A DNA stretch of 64,000 nucleotides from positions 2,728,001 to 2,792,000 of the forward strand of contig WHVY01000003.1 in NCBI GenBank assembly GCA_022266195.1. Reading direction: 5' to 3'. The translations under genes were made by a program, and so were the position numbers. The notes beneath the pieces are model-generated. The model was not told the DNA's origin, ran no database searches, and worked only from the letters and a program-made list of their open reading frames with translations. This DNA comes from Tetranychus cinnabarinus (Eukaryota; Arthropoda; Arachnida; Trombidiformes; Tetranychidae). Positions 48,201-60,105 of this stretch are shown one piece after another (the stretch's first letter is position 1; each line of letters begins with the position of its first letter).

Positions 48201-49177
48201 ATGAATCTATTTAACACTGAAGGTAACAATTACCAGAAATACCAGAATTCATCTGTTTTAATAGTCTTAACCATTGGATTCTTGATACTAGGTAAGTTTA
48301 GCTTGTATTTTGTTTTTGTTAACAGTTTAAGTTGATCTTTTTGTTTGATTGTTTGTTGTCTTATTACATTATGAATGTTATTGTTTGTTACATGCATCAT
48401 CTTTATTTGACCTGAAAAACCTTTCAGCTGTAAGGTTTGAAGATGAAGTTCAAGAATAGCTCAGTTAATGATAATAATGATGATTGAATATATTGAAGGA
48501 TGATGAGGGCGAAGACCTGTTAAAGGTTACAATTTCAAGTCAAGTGTATAAACAGGACAATTAACTTTTATCTGTCAGAAAGTTTGCTTTATTTTCATCA
48601 TAGTTACCTAAATACAAAATACAAACAGCACTCACATAAATACCCTTGTTTACAGTCACGTGAAAGCTTTCATCAACAAACTCATCAACTCAATTGTATC
48701 GTTGTGATTAACTTTACCCATTTGTTGCCATCTTCAAGTAATGAAACAATCAACTGGTAGCCATGCTTTTCAATGACCAAACCTAACATCTTTTTGCTGC
48801 CAACTTATGATAAACCCGTTGCAATTTCAGGCCTTTTCAAACCTTTTACAAACCCATTTTTGCCCTTCAATTGTTAATTTTTTGAAAATTTATTTTTTAC
48901 AGGTATTAATGGACAAGATGTGACAGGTAAACCCATTTTGGTCACAAGTAAACCTTTGATTGTAAAAGGTCCTGTTGTTGAAACTTGTAAAACGTTAAGA
49001 TTTGAAGCTCACATCTTCCCATTGCCATGTAAAAAGTACAATACGAAATGTGGAACCAAAAATCCAATGAATTGTGATAGTTTTAAGGCTAAACACGAGA
49101 AAAATTGTGAAAAAATTAAGTTAAATAGACCCACTTTGTATACCAAACTTTGCCCAACTGATGAATTGAAACAATAA
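48201..49177 (+). CDS. Small secreted cysteine-containing protein (121 aa), two exons
   Basis: Exon 1 is 48201-48291 and exon 2 is 48903-49177, joined in phase (G|GT ATT). The ATG has a good context (ATTCACCATGAAT). A hydrophobic segment (SSVLIVLTIGFLILG, about residues 17-31) looks like a signal peptide, with cleavage likely near GINGQD. The mature part is about 85 aa, rich in Lys, with seven cysteines (CKTL, PLPCKK, TKCGTK, MNCDSF, NCEKI and KLCPTD among them). I know no family for it. Such small secreted proteins in mites and other arthropods can be salivary or cuticular products, but that is inference. It stands alone in a gene-poor stretch. Confidence 0.75.
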
Positions 49178-49599
49178 GGTTAAAACATTTCAACCAAACC
49201 TCCAAATCTTTATTATTTACTTCAAATAACATGTATAAATAACATTTTTGTTGCTTAAAAAGTAAAATCTAAAAACAATTCATCAATTGATTGATTTTCA
49301 ATTAACTCGCTTTACAAACTCTCTTTTTTATTTTGAATAGTTTCTCATAAAAGTATCAATTTAAACATTTTCACATCAAAGTTGATCTTTTTATGTTTTA
49401 CTTAAAACTGTTAAATTGGAAAGTTTGAATCTCACACTCAATTTACAATTAACAGTAAAGCACCCCATAACTTTATTTATATTTCACCTGATTACAGAAT
49501 TGAGGATACGAAACAGAATCTTTGATAAATTCAGAAATACCTCAATTTCTTTGTTTTTACAATTTGATTAAAGATGTTGAAACACGAGTGTTACTAAAA

Positions 49600-52500
49600 A
49601 GACACAGTTATGTAAAAATTGACACGAATAGGTAAAAACGGGTGAAAATTGATTCCTTTCAAGTTTAGACTCTGTTAGTTTATGAGGAGACAAAATCTGA
49701 GTCAATTAGTGCTATTAAATAATCTCTCCGATCGACAGTCTACGAAAAAATTAAGGTCAAAGTTGAAACTTCGATCGCTTTTCTTACAATTATCGAAGAA
49801 GATTATTTCATGAAACTCGTTTAACTGATCCTGCTTTTGATGATCAACAAGAAATATAATTATTTTGAGAAATAGAAATTTACTTTTTCTGTGAAACGGA
49901 TAAGTTCGATTTTTAGTTAAATCGACTGCATTCTGTGACCATAAGAGTTAGAAAGTCGAAACTTAATATTTGTCGAATATGGTAGAACCTACAATCATCA
50001 TTCTTTCATTCTTTCAATTCAATTCTGCGTTAATACAATTTAATAACTCTTGATTAGCGCTTTTGGATTATGATATTCGGGCTGTAAATGTAAGAGCAAC
50101 AACTTATTCAACAAAACAAACTCATCTTAACACAATCTTGGTAAATAAACCAATTTTCTGGTTAAACTTGGAAAAGTAATGCAAAAAGTACTGGCAAAGA
50201 CTCGAACATTTGAGTAAAGAGTTGAAACTTGGTGGGTTTGTAATGACGTAAAAACTGAGCCCATTGGTGCTATTAACTATTTCATGTTATTGACAGTTGC
50301 CGAGAAAATCGAAGTCGAAGTTGAAACTTTGATCGCTTTTTGTACAATTATGGAAGCAGACTTTTTCATATAACTCTTTGTTACTGATGTAAATTTCAAT
50401 GACCAATTAGAATGATTTTATTATATTTTAAGACACAAAACTTTCTGTCTTCTGTAAAACAGATTAGTTCGATTTTTAGTGAAACCGATAGCATTCTGTG
50501 AACACAAGATTTAGCGAGTTGAATCTTGTTATTTGGCCAAAATAATTGTTGCTTCACATCATGGATGTGACCTAAACTTGTCAATTGCCAAAGAACCCAA
50601 TTGATGAAAGCGAATCTCTTTCAGGAAAATGTCCAAAGGTACATTCATTGGTCTCCTCAATTTACCATTAGATTGATAGTAATAAAGTATTGGTTCAAAA
50701 GCTATTCGACATCGATCAAAAAAATATTCATTCCGATGAGGGTCGAAATATCTAGTGCAAGAAATACCAATCCATTAATATTATTTGAAAAGCTGCCAAT
50801 TTAATATACAGAATATGTAGTAATTTAGAAAATTAACAAAAGTTTGATTGAAATTCGGATCAATATTTTTTTAATAAGTTAATTAGTTTGAAATTAGCTG
50901 CAAAAAATCGATTCATTTTAGAGCTAGCATTCAATCAAACCGATCTTTCTTAGCACTAATACTGTAGAAGTAGCAAAAGCAAACATTTCTTCCATATTCG
51001 TGATTTAACAAGAGATTAAAGTACCTTTACGATCGAAGTCTCTTATTGTTTAATGTCTATAAAAACTAGGTACATTTTTGTATGAGCGAGAGTAAACTAG
51101 GTATACTACAAGATTAACTTAAGGCTGACTCTTATTGTGAAGGATTTCATTGCTTAAAACTAATGCTTTGAATTAAATGCATTGTAAATCTAGTGAAACG
51201 ATGCTTTTCAACTCACATGAAACTCACTTATGTTAAGTGTTATTGCTGGAAACTTTGGGTTTCGAGTTTGGATTTGAAACTTGGTGGGTTTGTAGGGGCA
51301 TAAACTGAGTCCATTAATGGTTTTAAAAAGTTTCTTCAATCAACAGTTTTCGAGAAAATCGAGTCCAAACTTGAAACTTCGATCGCGTTTTATTCCATTG
51401 TGGTAAAAGATTTTTTCATGAAAGCCCATTTTACTGATGTCCATTTTGATGATTAATCAGACAAGGCACTTATTTCAAGGAATAAAACTTCCCGTTTTCT
51501 GAAAAACAGATCAGTTCGATTTTAATTTAAACGTGTCGCATTTCGTGTCTGTAACAGTTAGAGACCTGAAACTTCTAAATTGTCGATAAAATTTGATGGG
51601 TCACATCAAGTATCCAACGATTTTTCCAACTTATCTATAGTTCTCTTGATTTTGGCCATTGACCTAATAACTTTAGTCCTCAATATTTCGAGAATAATAG
51701 TACCTACAAGCATCATTCTTTGACTAAACATTAGCTATTATTATGGGCTATAACTTGATATGATTGAATACCGAATGGAATCTGAGTTAATTAAATAAAT
51801 AAGGAATATCTTTTTATCATCTAAGATTTGGGTTTACTTTTATAAACAAAGTTTCAAATCTGATAACATAAGTAATAAAATGCCATAACTTATTTGGTAG
51901 GATCTCGAATAATTTAATGTGTCAATATATCATAGTCCGTAATATAATCTAATGGTTGGTCGAAAAATGATCATTGCAGGTGCTATTATTCTCGAAATAT
52001 TGAGGACTAAAGTTATTAGGTCAATGGCCAAAATCAAGAGAACTATAGATAAGTTGGAAAAATCGTTGGATATTTGATGTGACCCATCAAATTTTATCGA
52101 CAATTTAGAAATTTCAGGTCTCTAACTGTTACAGACACGAAATGCGACACGTTTAAATTAAAATCGAACTGATCTGTTTTTCAGAAAACGGGAAGTTTTA
52201 TTCCTTGAAATAAGTGCCTTGTCTGATTAATCATCAAAATGGACATCAGTAAAATGGGCTTTCATGAAAAAATCTTTTACCACAATGGAATAAAACGCGA
52301 TCGAAGTTTCAAGTTTGGACTCGATTTTCTCGAAAACTGTTGATCGAAGAAACTTTTTAAAACCATTAATGGACTCAATTTTCATGTGCTTACAATTATG
52401 CATCAATACGACAATTGTGTTAACTGTCTCTTTTCAGTAAAACATCTTTCAATCTTCTTGGCTAATTGTTTAGTTTTCTGGTTGTTTTGGGTTCTTCTAA

Positions 52501-53040
52501 ATGAAATGATTTGAAGCTGTTGAAGACTGTGTTATGTTTTTGGAGGCTCGAAGTCTTAAATCAATCTGTTTGTTGTAAGTTCTGAACTAAATTAATAATC
52601 GATGATCTCAGAAGCATCTTGACATAATTTTGATTAAGCAGCCTTTCTACATTGTATTTAGCTAGTCGGGACTATTGACTATTCACAAGAATACGTCTTT
52701 TTCCAGATAATTAAAATCTATTAATAATAAGCTTAACTGACCTTATTCTTCGTCTTGGATCTCCTAGCAGAGTATTTGGAAAGGTACACAATGTCCTTAA
52801 TTGTGTTTCGAAGCGAGAACATTGATTGTAACCTGTTCACAGAGATGATGATTATGATTTAAAGGCACGAAGGCACGTTCATATTGGACATTCAAATTGA
52901 CTACGGAATTTAATTGAATAGTGCTATTAAGCACTAATGGATTCAGATTTTCTGTCCTCATAAACTAACAGAGTCTAAACTTGAACGGAATCAATTTTTA
53001 CCCGTTTTCACCAATTTGTGTCAATTTGTGCATTTCGATA
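49600..53040. repeat. Repeat block: three direct and two inverted copies of one family
   Basis: Related units lie at about 49613-49990 (A), 50200-50560 (B) and 51240-51717 (C) in plus orientation. They lie at 51967-52378 (C') and about 52905-53035 (A') as reverse complements. Shared words include GTTGAAACTTTGATCGCTTTT-like sequence, AGTTCGATTTT and GCATTCTGTGA. A and A' share the block around TTTAGACTCTGTTAGTTTAT. Together they make a nested palindromic layout about 3.4 kb long. No protein-coding frame was found in the unit. Confidence 0.85.
51305..52378. repeat. Near-perfect inverted repeat, arms 412-413 bp, loop 249 bp
   Basis: The left arm is 51305-51717 and the right arm 51967-52378, with spacer 51718-51966. 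The arms differ at only a few positions when read by eye: for example CCTCAATATTTCGAGAATAA in the left arm matches TTATTCTCGAAATATTGAGG in the right. A transcript across it would fold into a hairpin with more than 400 bp of stem. Confidence 0.9.
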
Positions 53041-53586
53041 ATTTTGTTGCGTCTTTGCAATAACACCTTAAAAGACAAACCATAAATATTGATTGAGCCA
53101 AACTTACCTTGATTGTTCTGGACACAAGTAAAAGGATCAAATTATTAAATGAATACACACAGATATTCAAATGCCTCTTAAAACTTGAATAAAATAGTAA
53201 TTCGTTGATTTGTATGAAGATCAAATAATCAATGTCTATTATTTTGTACAATTTTCTGGATTAAGCTTGTTAGACATTTTATTAAGCTATCTATTTTGAT
53301 GAAAGTTCTGCTGTTGAGTCAAATCTAATTAGTTGTGTAGTTTGACTTTTTTGTCTGATCTTTAGATTCATTTTACTGAAACAATTAACAAATTATTGCA
53401 CAAAAAGCTCTAAAGTGATTAATCCATTAGATGGCGCCAACCAAAATGCTACCTATCCTATTGGACTTTTAATTGTTAGATGGCGTTAGCTGAATTATTT
53501 GGCTTATTTCGCAGTCAATTTATCATCAAATTGTGTTAATGTTTATTTACTGATTTAATTGGTAGTTGCTTTTATAATTCATCAGT

Positions 53587-53908
53587 ATGTCAGGTTACTA
53601 TGGCTATCTTGGAGGTGCCATTGCACTGACAGTCTTTGCTGTCCGATATTCAAGAGGAGACTATCCAAAACAACTACCACCTGAGGTTTGTACTGTGATA
53701 CTATTGTTGTCTATTCAACTTACATGATACTCTCATGATATTATTTCTAATTCTATCTTGTTTACTTTCTGTTTCTTATTCCATTTTTTTATAGCATAAA
53801 GAAGAAGCTGCTAAATTTCAACATGCCATTCTAAGTGCCCAGCATGCTGCTAAAGCTGAAGGAGTTACTTTAAAGTCGTCGGTTTTTAAGTCCCCTCCAT
53901 CAATTTGA
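53587..53908 (+). CDS. Small single-pass membrane protein (70 aa), two exons
   Basis: Exon 1 is 53587-53685 and exon 2 is 53795-53908, joined in phase at GAG|CAT with a clean GT donor and TTTTATAG acceptor. The protein begins MSGYYGYLGGAIALTVFAVR, an N-terminal helix of about 17 residues followed by basic and polar sequence. The rest is helical and Ala/Lys/Glu rich (HKEEAAKFQHAILSAQHAAK) and ends in KSPPSI. Size and layout recall small inner-mitochondrial-membrane or ER proteins, but I cannot name the family. It lies 0.96 kb upstream of VKOR on the same strand. The splice-consistent frame is the main support. Confidence 0.7.
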
Positions 53909-54871
53909 CGAAATTACATCAATCTTTATTTTCCCCGCCAACTGTGATCAAGTCTCGGCCAAATTCGAATGTATTTTGACACATGAACTCACTTTGTTAT
54001 ATGAATTACTTCGATAGTAAATTCTCGTTAAACCTTTTACCCAATCACAGAAAGCTTTAAAACTTTCGATCTGCTGTTTTAACATATTGGCATAGACCTT
54101 TGGCAAATAGCAGCCATAGAGTTCGATGCCATCGATTGAAACTATGTACATTTAGTGTGTATTAGTGTACATATTTCTAGATGAGTTGAATGATAAAAAT
54201 TCAATTAAAAGTAAAAAAGTAATCTCATTTTCTAATATCTCAAATTGGACTTTTATTGCAACTGGTATGATAAAATACATTCAGTAATGAACTTAAGCAA
54301 AAGCAAAAAGTAAAAACTTCATCCCTACTCAACATAAGTAATATAATCAATAATAATACTAAATCAGTTGGATTCAAGTTATATTAGTTTCTGGATTGAC
54401 ATAAAAAACAATCAGCTAGTCTGAGTGTAATGTGAGAGTGTAAATTTGATGCTGAAAATAATCTTTAAGCATTTATGAAAGAACAAAAACAAGATCCTAA
54501 ACGTTGGATAAATTAAGTCGGTATTACACTTTATTTATTTATATAAACAGAATCAAATGTTAAGATTAATGTCAATAATGATTAGTCAAAACATCGCAAA
54601 TAACAGTAAATAAAATTTAAGGTAGGTGTCTATAAAGCCACTTGATGTCTCTACCAGTCATTGTTGATATGAAAATCATTTCCATGAATATGTCCTATGC
54701 TGTTGATTGGCATTTCATTTTAACATGTTTTCATGTTCCTTTTTTTGAATCCTGTTCATTTGATCTCTTATTCATCATTTAATAGATCGATCTCTATTTT
54801 CTGGATCTTGTGCCGCAAAATTTTGCCCATCGCCAGTGTCCAGTGATTTGTTTGTGTCACCCAATTTAACC

Positions 54872-55515
54872 ATGACTTTAAAAGTTGACAAAGTATTAAG
54901 AAAAAAGCTTGATCGCAATCTTGTCTGTCTGTCGCTAACTGTTTTCACTGGTCTCTTCATTTCTCTATATGCTTTATTCATAGAAATAAAACATGCCAAC
55001 AATCCAAATTACAAACCGCTCTGTGATCTCGGTCAAGGTGTAAGCTGTACAGCTGCACTCTTATCCAAGTAAGTTGAATCCAAGTTTTGTTTATGTCAAT
55101 CTCTTCCGTCTTTTTTTCTTCTCATGAGTATTGACATTCTGCCTGACTTGTTGATTATTATTGAATATTTATTAATTGCAAGTTTTATTCATTTAGGTAT
55201 GGCAAAGGTCTTGGTTTACTGCCAGAAGATTCACTATTAAACCTACCCAATCCAGTTTATGGAATATTCACTTACACAACTCTGGTTTTGGTGACCAATT
55301 TTAGTGGAACCGATCGTTTCCTGGTTAACCTCCTTCTAATAATTTCAATCATAATTAACCTTGTTTCCTTATACCTGGCTTACATTCTTTACTTTATTTT
55401 ACACAATTTATGTGTTGTTTGTGTGGCAACTTACGTAGTTAATTTTTTCCTGCTAGTCTTCAGTATACAAAGAAAAAGACTCATACGAAAATTGACCTCA
55501 CCTAAGAAAGAGTAA
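54872..55515 (+). CDS. VKORC1: Vitamin K epoxide reductase (VKOR), 171 aa
   Basis: ER membrane reductase of the VKORC1 family; it reduces vitamin K epoxide or quinone and, in some organisms, supports disulfide formation. Two exons: 54872-55068 and 55197-55515. I chose the ATG at 54872; the open frame extends upstream without an ATG. All four redox cysteines are kept: loop Cys51 and Cys59 in LCDLGQGVSC, and the active-site pair Cys138-V-V-Cys141 in the last helix. YGKGLGL and NPVYGI match the conserved loop. Four hydrophobic helices and a basic C-terminus (KRLIRKL) are visible. Confidence 0.95.
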
Positions 55516-58115
55516 CCTCAGAACCAATAATAAAAATTTTAATCAGTCCTAAAAATACACCAAATTATATTCAATCCTTTATTGACTGCATTATGCTCAT
55601 TCATACTCTATTTAACCCACAGAAATCTAGAATTGATTTTTTTTGCTCCTCAAATGAAATATTTGAACAATCATCTTGTACTCAAGTCATTCGTTGTTAA
55701 TATTTATTTTTACTTACCAATGTTATTCGCAATTAAAATGTTGCTTTTCAAGGCATTGATGTTAAATAATTGTAATTTTCTTGATGTGATCCTCAAATGA
55801 TTCTAGTTTCTACTCTTCGAGGCCATTATCGTCAAAACAAATTTATTCAGAGAAAACAATTCAACCAATTTTCATGGTCTCATGCTTGGATAATTAACTT
55901 ACCTCAACATTTCCTTAAGGAATTTTCTCCAAGGATAATTAGTTGATTATGTCATGTGGTTAGAGAGATTAAGAAATCTTCTGTCAAAAAAGGCCCGAAA
56001 ATTTAAACACATGCAAACAGTTTTTCAATAACTGGATTAATTTATACAATTTGAATTTACAGATAATGCTTTTTTAATGGCAATATTTATAATGATATAT
56101 GCACTGTAAGGAGCTCTTATAATGAGGTATATAGTCGAAACAATTTAGGCATTTGGCGTTGATCAATTTGCTTATTTCATTTGTTCAAGATGAGATGATA
56201 AAGTTGAAATTAATTTACAATGATTGCAATAGATGATGGACACAGAAAAAGTTAATAAAAAATAAGAAATTAGGAATCTTGTTAATTTTTAACTTGTTCA
56301 AGTATAAACCTTAAAAATTAGACTACCGTTTAAGTTGACTAAATAGTCTTGAAAGAAATAAAACAAGTTGAACATCGTTTTCACAGGGATAAGGTCTGAA
56401 TAAAGGAGAAAACGAAAAGAAAATTGAAACTTAAACAGCTTTTGTACAGGATGATAGGAGATTGATACGATCAATTATCATTCCAATAAACAATAATCTT
56501 GCAGTAAATCATTCCTGGCAGGATTGGTTATAGTACATTGAGTGTAAAAATTTCAATCAACGTGGATATAGCACTTCATTAATGAGAAGTAGAACAGCAC
56601 AGTTCTCTGTAACAGTTAATCGTGGTGAATTAGTTAACAGTGATGATACTGGTACAGTTGATATACCAGAATCAAATAATTATGATTATCTGGAAACTGA
56701 TTTAATCGCTTGGATACCACTTCCAGTGACACTTCCTTCTTCGTAATGAACGTCTTCTTCCTTGTCTTTACGCTTATTTAAATTTGTATCCGGTCAATCT
56801 CTTCTTTCTTTTGAATGTCACTTCCATCTTGTTTTTGATTAGTTCAGGTTTTCCTCGAAAACCTTTGAAGTTGGACTGAGTAGTTATGATGAAAGACACT
56901 GTCTTGAAACTATTCCGATGGTCCAGTTGATTTTTTAGTCTCAATATTGTCTTTAATCCTTTTGTTGGAACCCAAATTGGATCATTTAGTGAACTTTAGC
57001 CTGGACTAGTTGAGGGACAATCAAAGGCTGGTGCAATGGCGGTTTCAAATTTCCAGACAGGTGAAACTATTCCACAACATTCGTCTCCTTTGTGCTTTTC
57101 AACGTAATGCTTTAATTATGTCTGGAGATATCTGATAGATATCTTCATCTCTTCATTAGGTAATCAAATAATATTGTTATTAGGTATGTAATTTAAATAT
57201 GGACAAGGCGTAAAGGGTTTGGTTTTGGAAGTAGGTTACACAGCAAATAATATGTAATGCAGTTGTAATAATATTATTAATTGTTTGCACTTCAAATATT
57301 CTTGGATATAAGCTGATATATATATATTTTTTCTATCGAACATTGCAAAAGAAAGCAATCGAAAAATTATTTACTTATAATACATGTTGATTTGACTACA
57401 TAGTGTCAGTCACTTTTTAAGATCATTTTTTTACAATAGCAAAATTGTCGACATGATCTAATTTGTAGGCCAAAGCTGGACAAAGATTAAGAGAAAATAT
57501 AACTTTTCTCTCGAACACAGATCAAATTGTTTGTTTTTTGAATAAATTAAAAAGAAAACAATGATTAACTCAGGGATTAATGTTTATCTCAATTAAAAGT
57601 AAAGGCGTTAACTAAGACTAGTTGTTTAACTCTAGTCTTGCTGATTTGTTTCTTTTTTTCCGAGATGATTTGATGATGTTTCCCATGTCAATATACTGTT
57701 TTTATAACAAAGCAATATTGGACACTTGATTTTGAGCTCCTTTTTTTGTTGGCAAGCTTCGGATTGCTTCTTTAACTCATTGTTTAACATGATTTTTTTG
57801 ATGACGGTTCATGTTTATCTGTGGCACAACACAATATCTTGCAAAATCTTGAGTGAATGGTTTCAAAGTCATTGAATAAGTTCATCAATTTTATATCATG
57901 AATTTTCCCAGATGTCCTTGTCCACATCCTCAAGAGTCACAAGACCAGAATATTCAATTGAATACAATAGAAGATATGGATTTGTTTTCCGATTCCATTT
58001 TGACGAAGTTTATAAAACATTGGTACTATACTTGAAAATGTCCATGTGTATAACATGTAGATAATATTTGGCCAAATTTAAATAATCACCTTAAATAAAC
58101 AGAAGTTGTGATGGT
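55516..58115. other. Intergenic interval between VKOR and CREB (convergent 3' ends)
   Basis: Contains the VKOR 3' UTR and, on the other strand, the CREB 3' UTR. The plus-strand open stretch at 55582-55800 is hydrophobic and probably random. A short ORF at 57898-58032 (44 codons, MNFPRCPCPHPQ...) is not supported by context. One more ORF is listed separately. Confidence 0.4.
56582..56746 (+). CDS. Candidate small ORF or terminal exon (54 aa), unknown
   Basis: ATG at 56582 to TAA at 56744-56746. It begins MRSRTAQFSVTVNRGELVNS, continues with an acidic stretch (DDTGTVDIPESNNYDYLETD) and ends WIPLPVTLPSS. The composition is clearly unlike random AT-rich translation. An acceptor-like GGATATAG lies 13 bases upstream, and the frame stays open between it and the ATG, so this may be the last exon of a plus-strand gene whose other exons I did not find. 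Confidence 0.35.
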   Translation: MRSRTAQFSVTVNRGELVNSDDTGTVDIPESNNYDYLETDLIAWIPLPVTLPSS

Positions 58116-59786
58116 TCACTCTTTTTGACAGTAGAGCTCTTTTAAAGACTTTAACTCTTCTATTAACGCTTTATTTTGTTGTTCCAAAACATTGACATGC
58201 TGCTCAAGGCACTTAATATATTCTTTCTTTTTTCTACGACATTCTTTTGCAGCTTCCCTTTAAATTAGAAAAGCAAGAAAAGATTTGTAAGAACGGTGAT
58301 TTGAGATTAGAGACAGAACGATATAGATAGAAAATAATATCGTCATAATATACAGCAAGATTTCACTATTTACCTATTTTTTGCCAGTCGAAGTTCGCGT
58401 TTTTTTGCAGCCTCTTCAGCATTTTGACCATGAGGCGATGTAAGTGTGGTCGGAGATGTCATAACGACACCTTGGGGAAGCCCAGTAGGGACTCCAGTCG
58501 CTGATGCCCGTAATTGATATGCTTGCAAGTCAGCTGCTGATACAGTCACTGATTGTAATAATAAAAAATGAAAGTTGCAATTGAGTGATTAATTTCAAGT
58601 AAATGAATGTAAAAATCTAAACAAACAACAAAAACAAGGACAGAAAACCCTTCAAAATTGAAAAAATATGTTTCTTGGTTTGAAAAGGTTGAATCATTGA
58701 GAATAGATATTCCTATAGTACGTAAATTTAAAACAAGGAAAAGGGACGATAATTGTGATGAGAGAAAACAAGGAAAATCTTACCGGGAACAAAAAACTGT
58801 CCATCCTGTCCTTGGGTAGTGTACTGCACAATAGTGTTACCTCCACTAGCTGCATTTGTCATCGTTAATGTTTGTAGACCCTGAATGGTACCGTCTTGAG
58901 AAGCAGAGGCTAGTTGAATGGCTGATGCTGGTACAACTTTGACATATGGACTTGAAACAGCAATTGTTGCAGCATTACTTGATTCACTAGACTCACCATC
59001 GTCTTCCGATTTTATATCAGCTATGGACGTAGACGAGCCAACATCGGCCGATGAAAGATCATTCAAAATTTTACGATAAGATGGCCTTCTTTCGAGCACT
59101 TCACGTCTTTTTTTGGATTCTTCGTCTAATAAAGGTGAAGGAGTTTGTGTTGTATGTTGAGATGGAATAAGTGTTTCCCCATGGTCACTACGTGAACTGG
59201 AGATTAGATGAACTGGTTGCATTGAATTCATTTCATTAGTTTCTGTACTTTGTATCACGGACCCTTGGCCCCCTTTATTAAAAAATATAATGTTCTTAGG
59301 AATAGAAACTGCTTGAACTGATGCTACAGCAGCGGCTGATGCTGAGGCAGCCCCACCGGTTGCTTGAATGACAGATTGTTGATTGACAGGTTGGATGACA
59401 GATTGTACTACATTAGATTGATTAGGAAGTAATTGAACAATTGAAACAGAACCACCAGGTTGGGGTACTGCTATAGTTTGTGACACAGGATTGTGTTTAA
59501 CACCAGAAGGAGATGGAACTGAAGTGAAAACAACGGTGCCATTAGCAGTTCGCACTGGTAAAGATAAACTAGAATTTACTGTAGATCCAGATCCGGTAGC
59601 TGATGCTAAGGTAGATGATGCACCTCCAGTTGATGGTGATACAGTAACAACTGATCCTGTTGATGTAGTCGATACTCGATCAAGGCTTTTAAGGGACGTG
59701 ATTATACTTTCGTTTGAACCATCCCTCTCTCGACGGCTATCCGCAGTTGATGTGATTACTTCTTCTTCGTCAACCGACGAATCCAT
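58116..59786 (-). CDS. CREB: CREB-family bZIP transcription factor (439 aa)
   Basis: Nuclear activator that binds cAMP response elements and recruits CBP/p300 when phosphorylated. Three exons in phase: 59786-58784, 58548-58374 and 58257-58116. The N-terminus (MDSSVDEEEVITSTADSRRE) is lineage-specific. The kinase-inducible domain is intact near residue 230: KKRREVLERRPSYRKILNDL with the RRPS phosphosite. QGLQTLTMTNAA follows, matching the second Gln-rich activation region. The bZIP is split over exons 2 and 3: LRLAKNREAAKECRRKKKEY, then a leucine zipper ending ELYCQKE. Both activation and DNA-binding parts look functional. Confidence 0.97.
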
Positions 59787-59913
59787 CTAACAGGACTAAA
59801 ATCCAGATAGAAGGAGAATTTATTGGTCAATTTGGATCATTCAAAATTTAAAAAATCAAACAATTAAATATAACAACAAATCTCTAACTTGTCTAGATTT
59901 ATCTCTTATCAAT

Positions 59914-60105
59914 TCACCAACATGGCGTCACAATTTGAGCCATGAGGCGAGCGCCATCTAGTGCTAACATAACCCATAACAGTTTATAACCGTTTTCAAG
60001 GTCAGTGATAAGACCTTCATTAGTCAAGTTTTCTAGTGATTCCAAGGTTTGATTGTTGAACATGGCTTCAACAATTTTTATTACATATTCTGAGATACAG
60101 GTAGA
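59914..60105 (-). CDS. Candidate exon or upstream ORF before CREB (63 codons), unknown
   Basis: A minus-strand frame open from an acceptor-like CTTGCTTTTAG (ending at 60106) to TGA at 59914. An internal ATG at 60063 in a GCC-ATG context would give 49 aa (MFNNQTLESLENLTNEGLIT...). The stop lies 127 bp before the CREB start. It may be an upstream ORF in the CREB leader, the last exon of a separate gene or a decayed fragment. The leucine-rich, balanced composition supports coding or former coding. Confidence 0.3.
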   Translation of the reverse strand, partial: STCISEYVIKIVEAMFNNQTLESLENLTNEGLITDLENGYKLLWVMLALDGARLMAQIVTPCW

